64,000 nt of DNA, taken from assembly GCF_028476545.1 (NCBI RefSeq), contig NW_026732527.1, positions 7,501 to 71,500 of the forward strand. Direction: 5' to 3'. The notes under the pieces were generated by a model that was given only the letters and a program-made list of their open reading frames with translations, ran no database searches and was not told where the DNA came from. The translations under genes and the position numbers were made by a program. The DNA comes from Physella acuta (Eukaryota; Mollusca; Gastropoda; Physidae). Numbering within the stretch: position 1 is the first letter of the stretch; each line of letters starts with the position of its first letter. This document shows, piece after piece, positions 13,920-27,300 of the stretch.

Positions 13920-14249
13920 TAATAATGTTTCTCTAGTTATAAAGGCTTAGCTACAATGAAAAGTGCGTGTTGCTCATTATTTTAGGGAATGGTATTCAAT
14001 ATATAATATAGCGACCTACAATTTTCTTTATATTTATTAAAATAGTGGTAAATTATTACATATTTAAAAAATAATATTTGTATTATCTTCTGTTTAGTGC
14101 ATGTATAAAAGATTGTTATAGTAAACTTTGTTATTATACTTTTATTCACGGTCGAGTTTAATCAGTTTTGCAGTATTGCACACGAATTTAGCTTATTACT
14201 TCTGCCTATTTTTGGGAACAATGTTATTTTGACTTCTTAAAGCAAGTAA
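13920..14249. other. AT-rich spacer
   Basis: No gene, RNA or clear repeat is seen. The bases just before the SINE (14239-14249) form its left target duplication. Confidence 0.5.
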
Positions 14250-14612
14250 TAGGGGTCGCCGTGGTCGAGTCGGTAAAGCTCATGGTTGCTAAACCGAAAA
14301 GTCTCGAGTTCGAACCCTCGGGCAGATGAGGCTCGATAGCTGGGGACAGCCACTCTTCTAGGAGAGACAACTCCAAAATTAAACAACTGCTGCCTTGTAG
14401 AAAAAAAAAAGCAGGCTGAAAATCGGAGTCAATGGCCTCAATGGCGCATAACCAGTTGACACGTACCGCTTAATTGTTCTGGAGGCGTGGTCGAGTCGGC
14501 AAAAAGCTCATGGTTGATAAATTCGAACAAAGTCTCGAGTTCAAACCCACTGGCAGATAAATCTCGATCCCCTTCAACACTAATAATTAAGAACGAAGAA
14601 GAAGAAGAAACA
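14250..14612 (+). mobile_element. SINE family A, full length with target duplication
   Basis: Starts with a tRNA-like head: GTGGTCGAGTCGGTAAAGCT (box A) and GAGTTCGAACC (box B). A second tRNA-like block with GGCGTGGTCGAGTCGG and GAGTTCAAACC follows near 14482-14550, so the element is a tandem of two tRNA-like parts. It ends in a GAA-rich tail. The 11-bp target duplication AAAGCAAGTAA lies at 14239-14249 and 14613-14623. Confidence 0.85.
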
Positions 14613-14623
14613 AAAGCAAGTAA

Positions 14624-15351
14624 AATATGTTGTTTCCCTGTCATTGAGCATATTTTTTGTATAAATTATCGCAACTTAATAAAATAGCTTTGCTGACTTT
14701 ATGTATTAACGATTTTTTTTTACTTTATTTTAATAACCCTACTATTACTGCTAATTAATCTATTGATTCGTCTTCCTACCAATTACCACTTTACCGCCTG
14801 AAAATATCACAATCAAGAGCATGTCATAATTCTCCCATATAGATAAGGCGACGAACGGTCATTGCGCACTATTGAACGGAAGCGCGCTTTTGAAACGTTG
14901 GATACAATTTTACGAAAAGGTAAGCCTCTTAGTAAACCATGGCACCCGAAATTAAATAAATGGCCGCTGCTCAGTTCGCTCCATGATTTAAATTGCTTTG
15001 AGGTAATAGAATTTGATGACACTATTTTAGAGTATTTAAACCTAGCCGGTAGAGTGATGCTAAAACGAGCCTCTTCTAACAATTACTTAAAAATTGTTTT
15101 TGATAAACAAAAATAACATAATTTCATAATGCAAATCGAGATCTAGATCTAGACTCTACATTAGAATCTAGATATCTAGATCTAGATTAGACTGTAGATT
15201 AGAATCTAGATATCTAGATATCAAAATCAAGTAACTATTTTATATTGATTGGAAATATTTTTTTCATACAGAATTTTTAAAAAATGTAGTAAAGTCGATC
15301 TTCTGGACAGTCAATGTGACTTGTAATCTAGAACGTTTCGAGGTCGTAACT
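14624..15351. other. Spacer upstream of IgB
   Basis: AT-rich. An 84-codon open frame at 14862-15116 has no recognised motif and is probably chance or a decayed repeat. The 17-mer GCGCACTATTGAACGGA at 14864-14880 is shared with the IgA upstream region. An AGATCT/CTAGA-rich patch lies at about 15138-15220. A possible 5' UTR acceptor (TTCATACAG) ends at 15271. Confidence 0.5.
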
Positions 15352-18300
15352 ATGAGAAGCCATCTAATGAAATTCGTGGCTGTCGTTTGCTTCTCTCTAC
15401 TCATAGGTGAGTAGCACACAGTCGGCCACTCTGGGGTCAGAAAAGAAGGGGGGGGGTACCTACATGGAGGGAAGGTCAAGTGTCGACTTTGTGGACCTAG
15501 ATAGGTGGGGGAGGGGGCACAGGTTGAATTTATAATCTATTTTTCTACAAACATAAAACTATGAATTTGGTTTCAAGAACTATACATTTGTTAAATCTCA
15601 GAGCTCATGTTTGTAACGATCAATTGTCAGTAAAAAAATAAAGTTCCCCTCCCGGCATTGAGGCGTATCTCTAAACACAAACAAAGCACATATTAGTTAA
15701 CCAACGTGGCTAAATGTTCCCTTAAGTCTCCATGGCGACCAACCACAGCCTACACTAAATCACGGCAAAAGTTTTCCCGAAAGTTTACATTGAGACCAAC
15801 CAACATACCACAACCCTAAGCCCACACTAAGACATTAATAAAAGATTCCCTCGTTTCCATGGCGACCAACCAACATACCACAGCCCTTGCGTCTCCATGG
15901 CGACCAACCAATCAACCAACCACAGCCCATACTAAAATAGGACACAATTTTCCCTCTCGTATCCATGGCGACCAACCAACCAACGACAACCTTTAAGTTT
16001 CCATGGCGACCAACCAACATACCACGGCCCTCAAGTTGCCATAGCTACCAACCAACCACATCCCACGCTAATACACGCTGTTGGGTTCTTCGGTCTAGGG
16101 GTATATAAATAACAACAGACAAATACGACGTATACAACAATAACACTAACACTCTATAATAACAATAATAATAAGATCTATCTATATATATAATTCTCTT
16201 CTGGGATCAGTTAGAAAACAAGCTGCAAGCGCCTCCTCGCAGTCCCCTCTCGTTCTCTCTATCACTATCACTACCACCCCCACCCCACCCCCACATGATC
16301 TGGTGAGCGGTGTTCACTCTGTTTACATTTTACAATCATAGAGACGGGTTTGGTGACGGCTATAAGGGGCAGATAATTTAGTTTGAAACGATTTTAAACT
16401 TAGAGGAGGTAACTAAGAGGAGGCTGCTTTCACGTGGGGGGGGGGGGGGTAGTGTTTTTAAGCAAATATTTTCAATGGCAGCATTGGTACTGTCGAATTC
16501 ACAAATTATAAATTACTGAAAAGTAGAAAAAAAAAACAACTAAATAGCGGCGTATGATACGCAGCGGATCGGCTCGTATTTAATAATATATACAGTACTA
16601 AAATAATAAAAGGATCAAAAGGGGTCTACAACATAAATACAATACTCAACACCACGTTCCACGTTCCACGTCCACAGCCACACTACAACTAACTGATTCA
16701 CACACTGGCACACGCTTTGACACCCGTCACCTGACACACCTCACGTGAACACCTCTCGCTCCATGTAAACACACTTAACCAAGGGATACAACTATACACC
16801 AAAGGGAGGGTACCTGTCGTTCCAGCACACAACACACACACACACAAGCAGGGGACATGTAAGGGACGTAACACACGCCATGATTCCCCAGTGTCCACGG
16901 TGAGGGCAGTGACCACCCCCCAGCCCAGGACGACCCAGGCACACAGCGTCGTACAGCCTCGGATCGTCAAGGAGCGGGAGAGCTTCGTGGTAAACTGCGA
17001 GCCAGAGAGCGAGGCGATCCTCTTCCCAAAGAACCACATCGTCATGCTGTACATTGCCAGGAAGGCGGCAGGCGACACCCAGTACGTCCCCATGGCGTCA
17101 CTCAGCCCCAATGGCATGGAGGAGCATCGCTTATTCCTGGTGAGATTTTCTTTCCAAGTGAGATTTTCTTTCGTAGTGAGATTTTCTTTCCTGGTGAGAT
17201 TTTCTTTCCTGGTGAGATTTTCTTTCCTGGTGAGATTTTCTTTCCTGATGAGATTTTCTTTCTTGGAGAGATTTTCTTTGTGAGATTTTCTGTCCTGGTG
17301 AGATTTTCTTTCCTGGTGAGATTTTCTTTCCTGGTGAGATTTTCTTTCCTGGTGAGATTTTCTTTCCTGGTGAGATTTTTTTTCTTGTGAGATTTTCTTT
17401 CCTGGTGAGATTTTTTTTGTGAGATTTTCTGTCCTGGTGAGATTTTCTTTCCTGATGAGATTTTCTGTCCTGGTATGATTTTCTTACCTGATAAGATTTT
17501 CTTTCCTGGTGAGATTTTCTTTCCTGATGAGATTTTCTTTCCTGATGAGATTTTCTTTCCTGGTGAGATTTTTTTTTCTGGTGATATTTTCTTTCCTGGT
17601 GAGATTTTCTTTCTTGGTGAGATTTTCTTTCCTGGTAAGATTTTCTTTCCTGGTGAGATTTTCTTTCCTGGTGAGATTTTCTTTTCTGGCGAGATTTTCT
17701 TTCCTGGTGAGATTTTCTTTCCTGGTGAGATTTTCTTTCCTGGTAAGATTTTCTTTCCTGGTGAGATTTTCTTTCTTGGTGAGATTTTCTCTGTGAGATT
17801 TTTTTTTCCTGGTAAGATTTTCTTTCCCTGACGAGATTTTCGTTCTTGGTGAGATTTTCTTTCAACACCGCGAATCGGGCACTGCCATTTGACATTCATC
17901 TGACGCCATCATCTGACACGTCACCTGACACTGCCATTTGACAAGTGAACTCGCTTGTGACACCGCTACTTCAGCTAGAATCACGCGCCACTTATCATCT
18001 ATCCCCATCATCCCCTAGCTGACAAGTTGTAGTGTGAGAATGACATTGTCATACAGTTGGCATATATTTTGACATTGTCATACAGTTGGCATATATTTTG
18101 ACAATGTCAGACAGTTGGCATATATTTTGACATTGTCATACAGTTTGCATATATTTTGACAATGTCAGACAGTTGGCATATATTTTGACAATGTCAGACA
18201 GTTGGCATATATTTTGACATTGTCAGACAGTTGGCATATATTTTGACATTGTCAGACAGTTGGCATATATTTTGACATTGTCATACAGTTTGCATATATT

Positions 18301-21300
18301 TTGACATTGTCATACAGTTGGCATATATTTTGACAATGTCAGACAGTTGGCATATATTTTGACATTGTCAGACAGTTGGCATATATTTTGACATTGTCAG
18401 ACAGTTGGAATATATTTTGTCATTGTCAGACAGTTGGAATATATTTTGTCATTGTCAGACAGTTGGAATATATTTTGTCATTGTCAGACAGTTGGCATAT
18501 ATTTTGACATTGTCAGAGAGTTGGCATATATTTTGACATTGTCAGACAGTTGGCATATATTTTGTCATTGTCAGAGAGTTGGAATATATTTTGTCATTGT
18601 CAGACAGTTGGCATATATTTTGACATTGTCAGAGAGTTGGCATATATTTTGACATTGTCAGACAGTTGGCATATATTTTGACATTGTCAGACAGTTGTCG
18701 TATATTTTGACATTGTCAGACAGTTGGCATATATTTTGACATTGTCAGACAGTTGGCATATATTTTGACATTGTCACACGATGCTTACGTTTTAAGACTG
18801 ACATTTCCACACTTCGTAAACTTTCTTTACTGACACTTTCTTCTAAACTTTATTTTATTGGCAGTTTTTCTTTAAAATACACTCCTTGTTTGATATATTA
18901 AGACATGTTTGCCTTTCTGAATAGCTTTAAACATGAATTATAAAAACCGGTTTAATGAAGTAAATTTTGTACATTCTTTTCATTACTGCTGAACATTTTG
19001 TCCAACTTAGCTCGTAATTATTATTTCCTTTGTCATTTCAATGGCTGATTAATCTTAGTTCGTCGTCGATTGTTTTTTGCTAGTCGCTGTTTCAATTCTG
19101 CCCGTCGTTATTTTAATTATGCCCGTCGCTGTTTTAATTATGCCCGTCGCTATTTTTACCCGTCGCGGTTTTCTGCCAGTGGCTGCTTGAAGTTGAAATG
19201 TGCCTATCGCCCACGTTATTATCTGCCCGTCGTAGTTTCTATTATGCCCGTTGCTGCCCATCGATGTTTTTATTCAGCCCGTCTTGTTTCGTTCATCCCA
19301 ACAGTTTTCTGCCTGTAGCTCTTAATATTCAGCCTGTCGCAGTTTCAGCTATTTTCCCTGTTTTAAAATTAAAATGTACTTGTTGTTTCTATCTCTGCTT
19401 GATGTCTGTCTATCGCGTCTAAAATTCTACAAAATTGTTTCAACCTCTCGAATATTTTATAGCTCTTGAAAAACGTGTTTTCTGTTGTTTAGCATACCCA
19501 GACCTCGTCTGAGTGGGCGATGCTGCCCACCTTCTACGACCGGATGGTGCTTCGCCTCGCGAAAAGACATGCCGAGGTCAAGGACTCTGGCGACTACACG
19601 TGCAACGTCATCTTCAACAAGGATGGCAAGATGCACAAGCAGGTCCAAGACAGCTGGCTCCGTGTCTTAGGTCAGCTCGCACACTTTTCGACATCCACAT
19701 TCTCACAATGTCCATAATCCATATCCACATTCTCACAATGTCCATAATCCATATCCACATTCTCACAATGTCCATAATCCATATCCACATTCTCACAATG
19801 TCCATAATCCATATCCACATTCTCACAATATCTGTAATCCATATCCACATTCTCATAATGTCCATAATACATATCCACATTCTCATAATGTCCATAATCA
19901 AAATCCACATTCTCACAATGTCCATTATACATATCCACATTCTCACAATGTCCATAATCCATATCCACATTCTCACAATGTCCATAATCCATATCCACAT
20001 TCTCACAATGTCCATAATCCATATCCACATTCTCACAATGTCCATAATCCATATCCACATTCTCACAATGTCCATAATCCATATCCACATTCTCACAATG
20101 TCCATAATCCATATCCACATTCTCACAATGTCCATAATCCATATCCACATTCTCACAATATCTGTAATCCATATCCACATTCTCATAATGTCCATAATAC
20201 ATATCCACATTCTCATAATGTCCATAATCAAAATCCACATTCTCACAATGTCCATTATACATATCCACATTCTCACAATGTCCATAATCCATATCCACAT
20301 TCTCACAATGTCCATAATCCATATCCACATTCTCACAATGTCCATAATCCATATCCACATTCTCACAATGTCCATAATCCATATCCACATTCTCACAATG
20401 TCCATAATCCATATCCACATTCTCACAATGTCCTTAATCTATATCCACATTCTCACAATGACCATAATCCATATCCACATTCTCACAATGTCCATAATCC
20501 ATATCCACATTCTCACAATGTCCATAATCCATATCCACATTCTCACAATGTCCATAATACTTATCCACATTCTCACAATGTCCATAATACATATCCACAT
20601 TCTCACAATGTCCATAAACCATATCCACATTCTCACAATGTCCATAATCCATATTCACATTCTCTCAATGTCCATAATCCATATCTACATTCTCACAATG
20701 TCCTTAATCTATATCCACATTCTCACAATGTCCATAATCCATATCCACATTCTCACAATGTCCATAATCCATATCCACATTCTCACAATGTCCATAATCC
20801 ATATCCACATTCTCACAATGTCCATAATCAATATCCACATTCTCACAATGTCCGTAATCTATATCCACATTCTCACAATGTCCATAATCCATATCCACAT
20901 TCTCACAATGTCCATAATCCATATCCACATTCTCACAATGTCCATAATCCATATCCACATTCTCACAATGTCCATAATCCATATCCACATTCTCACAATG
21001 TCCATAATCCATATCCACATTCTCACAATGTCCATAATCCATATCCACATTCTCACAATATCTGTAATCCATATCCACATTCTCATAATGTCCATAATAC
21101 ATATCCACATTCTCATAATGTCCATAATCAATATCCACATTCTCACAATGTCCATTATACATATCCACATTCTCACAATACCCATAATCCATATCCACAT
21201 TCTCACAATGTCCTTAATCTATATCCACATTCTCACAATGTCCATAATCCATATCCACATTCTCACAATGTCCATAATCCATATCCACATTCTCACAATG

Positions 21301-24300
21301 TCCATAATCCATATCCACATTCTCACAATGTCCATAATCCATATCCACATTCTCACAATGTCCATAATCCATATCCACATTCTCACAATGTCCATAATCC
21401 ATATCCACATTCTCACAATGTCAGTAATCTATATCCACATTCTCACAATGTCCATAATCCATATCCACATTCTCACAATGTCCATAATCCATATCCACAT
21501 TCTCACAATGTCCATAATCCATATCCACATTCTCACAATGTCCATAATCCATATCCACATTCTCACAATGTCCATAATCCATATCCACATTCTCACAATG
21601 TCCATAAACCATATCCACATTCTCACAATGTCCATAATCCACATTCACATTCTCACAACGTCCATAATCCATATCCACATTCTCACAATGTCCTTAATCT
21701 ATATCCACATTCTCACAATGTCCATGATCCATATCCACATTCTCACAATGTCCATAATCCATATCCACATTCTCACAATGTCCATAATCAATATCCACAT
21801 TCTCACAATGTCCGTAATCTATATCCACATTCTCATAATGTCCATAATACATATCCACATTCTCATAATGTCCATAATCAATATCCACATTCTCACAATG
21901 TCCATTATACATATCCACATTCTCACAATACCCATAATCCATATCCACATTCTCACAATGTCCTTAATCTATATCCACATTCTCACAATGTCCATAATCC
22001 ATATCCACATTCTCACAATGTCCATAATCCATATCCACATTCTCACAATGTCCATAATCCATATCCACATTCTCACAATGTCCATAATCCATATCCACAT
22101 TCTCACAATGTCCATAATCCATATCCACATTCTCACAATGTCCATAATCCATATCCACATTCTCACAATGTCAGTAATCTATATCCACATTCTCACAATG
22201 TCCATAATCCATATCCACATTCTCACAATGTCCATAATCCATATCCACATTCTCACAATGTCCATAATCCATATCCACATTCTCACAATGTCCATAATCC
22301 ATATCCACATTCTCACAATGTCCATAATCCATATCCACATTCTCACAATGTCCATAAACCATATCCACATTCTCACAATGTCCATAATCCACATTCACAT
22401 TCTCACAACGTCCATAATCCATATCCACATTCTCACAATGTCCTTAATCTATATCCACATTCTCACAATGTCCATGATCCATATCCACATTCTCACAATG
22501 TCCATAATCCATATCCACATTCTCACAATGTCCATAATCAATATCCACATTCTCACAATGTCCGTAATCTATATCCACATTCTCACAATGTCCATAATCC
22601 ATATCCACATTCTCACAATGTCCATAATCCATATCCACATTCTCACAATGTCCATAATCCATATCCACATTCTCACAATGTCCATAATCCATATCCACAT
22701 TCTCACAATGTCCATAATCCATATCCACATTCTCACAATGTCCGTAATCCATATCCACATTCTCACAATGGCCATAATCCGTATCCACATTCTCACAATG
22801 TCCATAATACATATCCACATTCTCACAATGTGCATAATCCATATCCACATTCTCACAATGTCCTTAATCTATATCCACATTCTCACAATGTCCATAATCC
22901 ATATCCACATTCTCACAATGTCCATAATCCATATCCACATTCTCACAATGTCCATAATCCATATCCACATTCTCACAATGTCCATAATCCATATCCACAT
23001 TCTCACAATGTCCATAATCCATATCCACATTCTCAATATGTTTATAATCTATATTCACGTTCTCACAATGTCCATAATCCATATCCACATTCTCACAATG
23101 TCCATAATCCATATCCACATTCTCACAATGTCCATAATCCATATTCAAAGAGAGTGTGCTCCTGTGGAATCTCACATTGTCCTCAGTCCAAATCCACAGA
23201 GAGAGAGAGAGTGATCCTGCAGATACTCACTATATCCGTAATCCATATCCACAGAAAGCCCACAACTTCCAGTTGTGTCCCATAGCATAATCGTGATCGA
23301 CGAGTTCTTCAGTGTCTCGTGTGACCAGGGGCGCGTCAAATTCAATCAGACGGTTCTCAAAGTGTTGGACCTCAAGCTCCTGCACATCCCGGACTGTAAG
23401 AGACACGGTCGGCTGCTCGGGGAGTACACCCTATCCGATTCTCGAATCACTGTGAGTAGGTCTTGCCCAATGCTGGAATCATTGTGAGTAGTTTGCTCGA
23501 TTCTCGAATCACTGTGAGTAGGTCTTGCCCAATGCTGGAATCATTGTGAGTAGAGTTTGCCCGATTCTCGAATCACTGTGAGTAGGTCTTGCCCAATTCT
23601 GGATTCACTGTGAGTAGAGTTTGCCCGATTCTCGAATCACTGTGAGTAGGTCTTGCCCAATTCTGGATTCACTGTGAGTAGAGTTTGCCCGATTCTCGAA
23701 TCACTGTGAGTAGGTCTTGCCCAATTCTGGATTCACTGTGAGTAGAGTTTGCCCGATTCTCGAATCACTGTGAGTAGGTCTTGCCCAATTCTGGATTCAC
23801 TGTGAGTAGAGTTTGCCCGATTCTCGAATCACTGTGAGTAGGTCTTGCCCAATTCTGGATTCACTGTGAGTAGAGTTTGCCCGATTCTCGAATCACTGTG
23901 AGTAGATATTGCCCAATTCTGGAATCATTGTGAGTAGTTTTCCCGATTCTAGCATCATTGTGAGTACACCTTGCCCGATTCTGGAATCATTGTGAGTAGA
24001 GTTTGCCCGATTTTGGAATCACTGTGAGTAGTTTGCCCGATTCTGGAATCATTGTGAGTAGTTTGCTCGATTCTCGAATCACTGTGAGTAGAGCTTGCCC
24101 GATTCTATCATCATTGTGAGTACACAATGCATATTTTTTTGCATCATTGTGAGAACATAAACTCTACCATAATTGTAAGTACACCATGCTCGAACCTAGC
24201 ATCATTGTAAGTACACAACGCTCAAATATAGCATCATTTAGTGACTCTGTTCTCTATTTGTAAACACCGCGCCCATTTCTGTGTATGTGTAAACACTTGA

Positions 24301-27300
24301 AAAACGGCACTTTTGTTTTCATACAGCTTACTCATAGATTAAAAAATACTATTTCTGCTCTGCTCTGTAAAGAAAATTTATACAGTTTGGAAACAGCTGG
24401 CATAGATAATTAAATCTTGAAACAACTATTCGAAATACTGGAGCATGGAGCAGGACTAAAAAGGGGCCACCAATCCCAGATTAAAAATTTTCTTTGTGCA
24501 TTCCCCCCCCCCCTCCCCATTAATGCCTGATAATCATCCTCAGCTGGACATATATTTACGCGACAAATTAGTTTTTAAACTCAATTTGCCTAGTACAACA
24601 GTGTCCTTGGGGGGCCCATCGGAATTTTTTTAATCTGGTGGGGGGGGGGGGGGGGGCACATTGATTTTATTTTACCAGGGAGCCCACCGTGATTTTCTCA
24701 GATAGACCGGCTTGACAGTCCAACCCTAACCAGTCCATTAACCTAACCATGTGATAGGTTTAAGGTTAGAGTTTGGTTAGAGATGGTTGTAGGAATATTT
24801 CTTATAAAATTGCTTATTTGGTTCCCCTGTCTAACTATATAGAATGCCTAGGTGAAGTACGAAAAGTAGTTTCGGCAAAGTAAATCACAGTTTGTACTCC
24901 GTGGGAATATTTCTGGCATTCTACAGAATGTCAGGGTTCTTACTGTGGTGACGTTTGGAATATTCTCGATTAGGAGACGGGGCGATAGTTAATATTGGGG
25001 AAGGGGCAGCAGGGACATTGACACGGGGTAATAGACAAGAGGTGACCGGGTGGGGTAATTGACGGGAGGGGGGTATTGTCCTAGACACAATTAAAAAATT
25101 GACCTTGATCTGACACGACACAGCTGAAGGACATGTCAGAGGTCAACGCCGAGAGGGCGGGGTTCACCATGAAGCTCGAGCACGCGGAGGACTCGTCCCC
25201 CCCGGGCCTGCCCCAACTCAGGCTCAGGGTCAAGTTCGGCGAGATGAAGGACGCTGGCTGCTACCGCTGTGAGGTGGGCTACATGTCATCCAGCGCGGAC
25301 CACAGGCAGATCGCCTCGTCGACTGGCATCTTGTCTGTCGTCAGTAAGTTACACGGTCTGTCTGTCATCTTACATGTTGTCTGTCATCTGACACGGTCTG
25401 TCTGTCATCTTAAACGCTCTGTCTGTCATCTTACACGGTCTGTCTGTCATCTTAAACGCTCTGTCTGTCATCTTACATATTGTCTGTCATCTTACACTGT
25501 CTGTCTGTCATCTTACACGTTCTGTCTGTTATCTTACACGTTCTGTCTGTCATCTTACACGGTCTGTCTGTCATCTTACACGGTCTGTCTGTCATCTTAC
25601 ACGTTCTGTCTGTCATCTTACATGTTGTCTGTCATCATATACGTTCTGTCTGTCATCTTACACTGTCTGTCTGTCATCTTACATGTTCTGTCTGTCATCT
25701 TACATGTTGTCTGTCATCTTACTCGTTCTGTCTGTCATCTTACACGGTCTGTCTGTCATCTTACATGTTGTCTGTCATCTTATACGTTCTGTCTATCATC
25801 TTACACGGTCCGTCTGTCATCTTACATGTCCTGTCTGTCATCTGACACGGTCTGTCTGTCATCTTACATGTCCTGTCTGTCATCTTACACGGTCTGTCTC
25901 TCATGTTACAAGTTCTGTCTGTCATCTTACATGTTGTCTGCCATCTTACACGTTCTGTCTGTCATCTTACACGGTCCGTCTGTCATCATACATGTTCTGT
26001 CTGTCATCCCCTTGACACCGCACCGCATAGCGATACTCCATACTATCCCCAGTCCCTCCCAGGCACCGTAAACATGACGCCTCTCTACCCCCCCCCCAGG
26101 CACCGTAAACATGACGCCTCTCTACCCCCCACAGACGCCGTAAACATGACGCCTCTCTACCCCCCCACAGACGCCGTAAACATGACGCCTCTCTACCCCC
26201 CCCCCCCCCACAGACACCGTAAACATGACGCCTCTCTACCCCCCCACAGACGCCGTAAACATGACGCCTCTCTACCCCCCCACAGACGCCGTAAACATGA
26301 CGCCTCTCTACCCCCCCCCCCCCCCCACAGACACCGTAAACATGACGCCTCTCTACCCCCCCCCCCCCACAGACGCCGTAAACATGACGCCTCTCTACCC
26401 CCCCCCCACAGACACCGTAAACATGACGCCTCTCTAACCCCCCCCCCCCCCACAGACGCAGTAAACATGACGCCTCTCTACCCCCCCCCCCCACAGACGC
26501 AGTAAACATGACGCCTCTCTACCCCCCCCCCAGACGCCGTAAACATGACGCCTCTCTACCCCCTCCCCCCCCAACACCGTACGACATAAAGCGGATCTAC
26601 ACCTCCCATCCCCCTAGGCTTAATACCACAAAACGCTACTCTACACCTCCCCCACCCCCCCACGACACCATCCCACATAACGCTACCCTACACCTCCCCC
26701 TTCCCCCACGACACCATCCCTCATAACGCTACACCTCCCCCACCCCCACGACACCATCCCACATAATGCTACACCTCCCCCACCTCCCACGCCACCATCC
26801 CGCATAACGCCACTCTACACCTCCCCACCCACCCCCACGACACCATCCCACATAACGCTACACCTCCCCCACCCCCATGACACCATCCCACATAACGCTA
26901 CACCTCCCCAACCCTCCCACCCCTCTAGACACAACCCAACATAACGCTACACCTCCCCCACCCCCAAGACACCATCCCACATAACGCTACACCTCCCCCA
27001 CCCCCACGACACCGTCCCACATAATGCTACACCTCCCCCACCTCCCACGCCACCATCCCACAAAACGCCACTCTACACCTCCCCACCCACCCCCACGACA
27101 CCATCCCACATAACGCTACACCTCCCCCACCCCCACGACACCATCCCACATACGCTACACCTCCCCCACCCCCACGACACCATCCCACATAATGCTACAC
27201 CTCCCCCACCTCCCACGCCACCATCCCACAAAACGCCACTCTACACCTCCCCACCCACCCCCACGACACCATCCCACATAACGTCACACCTCCCCCACCC

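Noticed and set aside
14862-15116. An 84-codon frame with non-periodic composition
   Set aside because: No family is recognised, it has no fitting splice sites to join IgA or IgB, and both genes are complete without it.
17102-17899. Minus-strand Lys/Ser-rich frames of 254-265 codons
   Set aside because: They are the 18-bp donor array read backwards.
19513-23214. A 1233-codon open frame
   Set aside because: It is the 30-bp array read in a frame without stops; similar frames are open on the other strand. The real exon there (19493-19670) uses a different frame.
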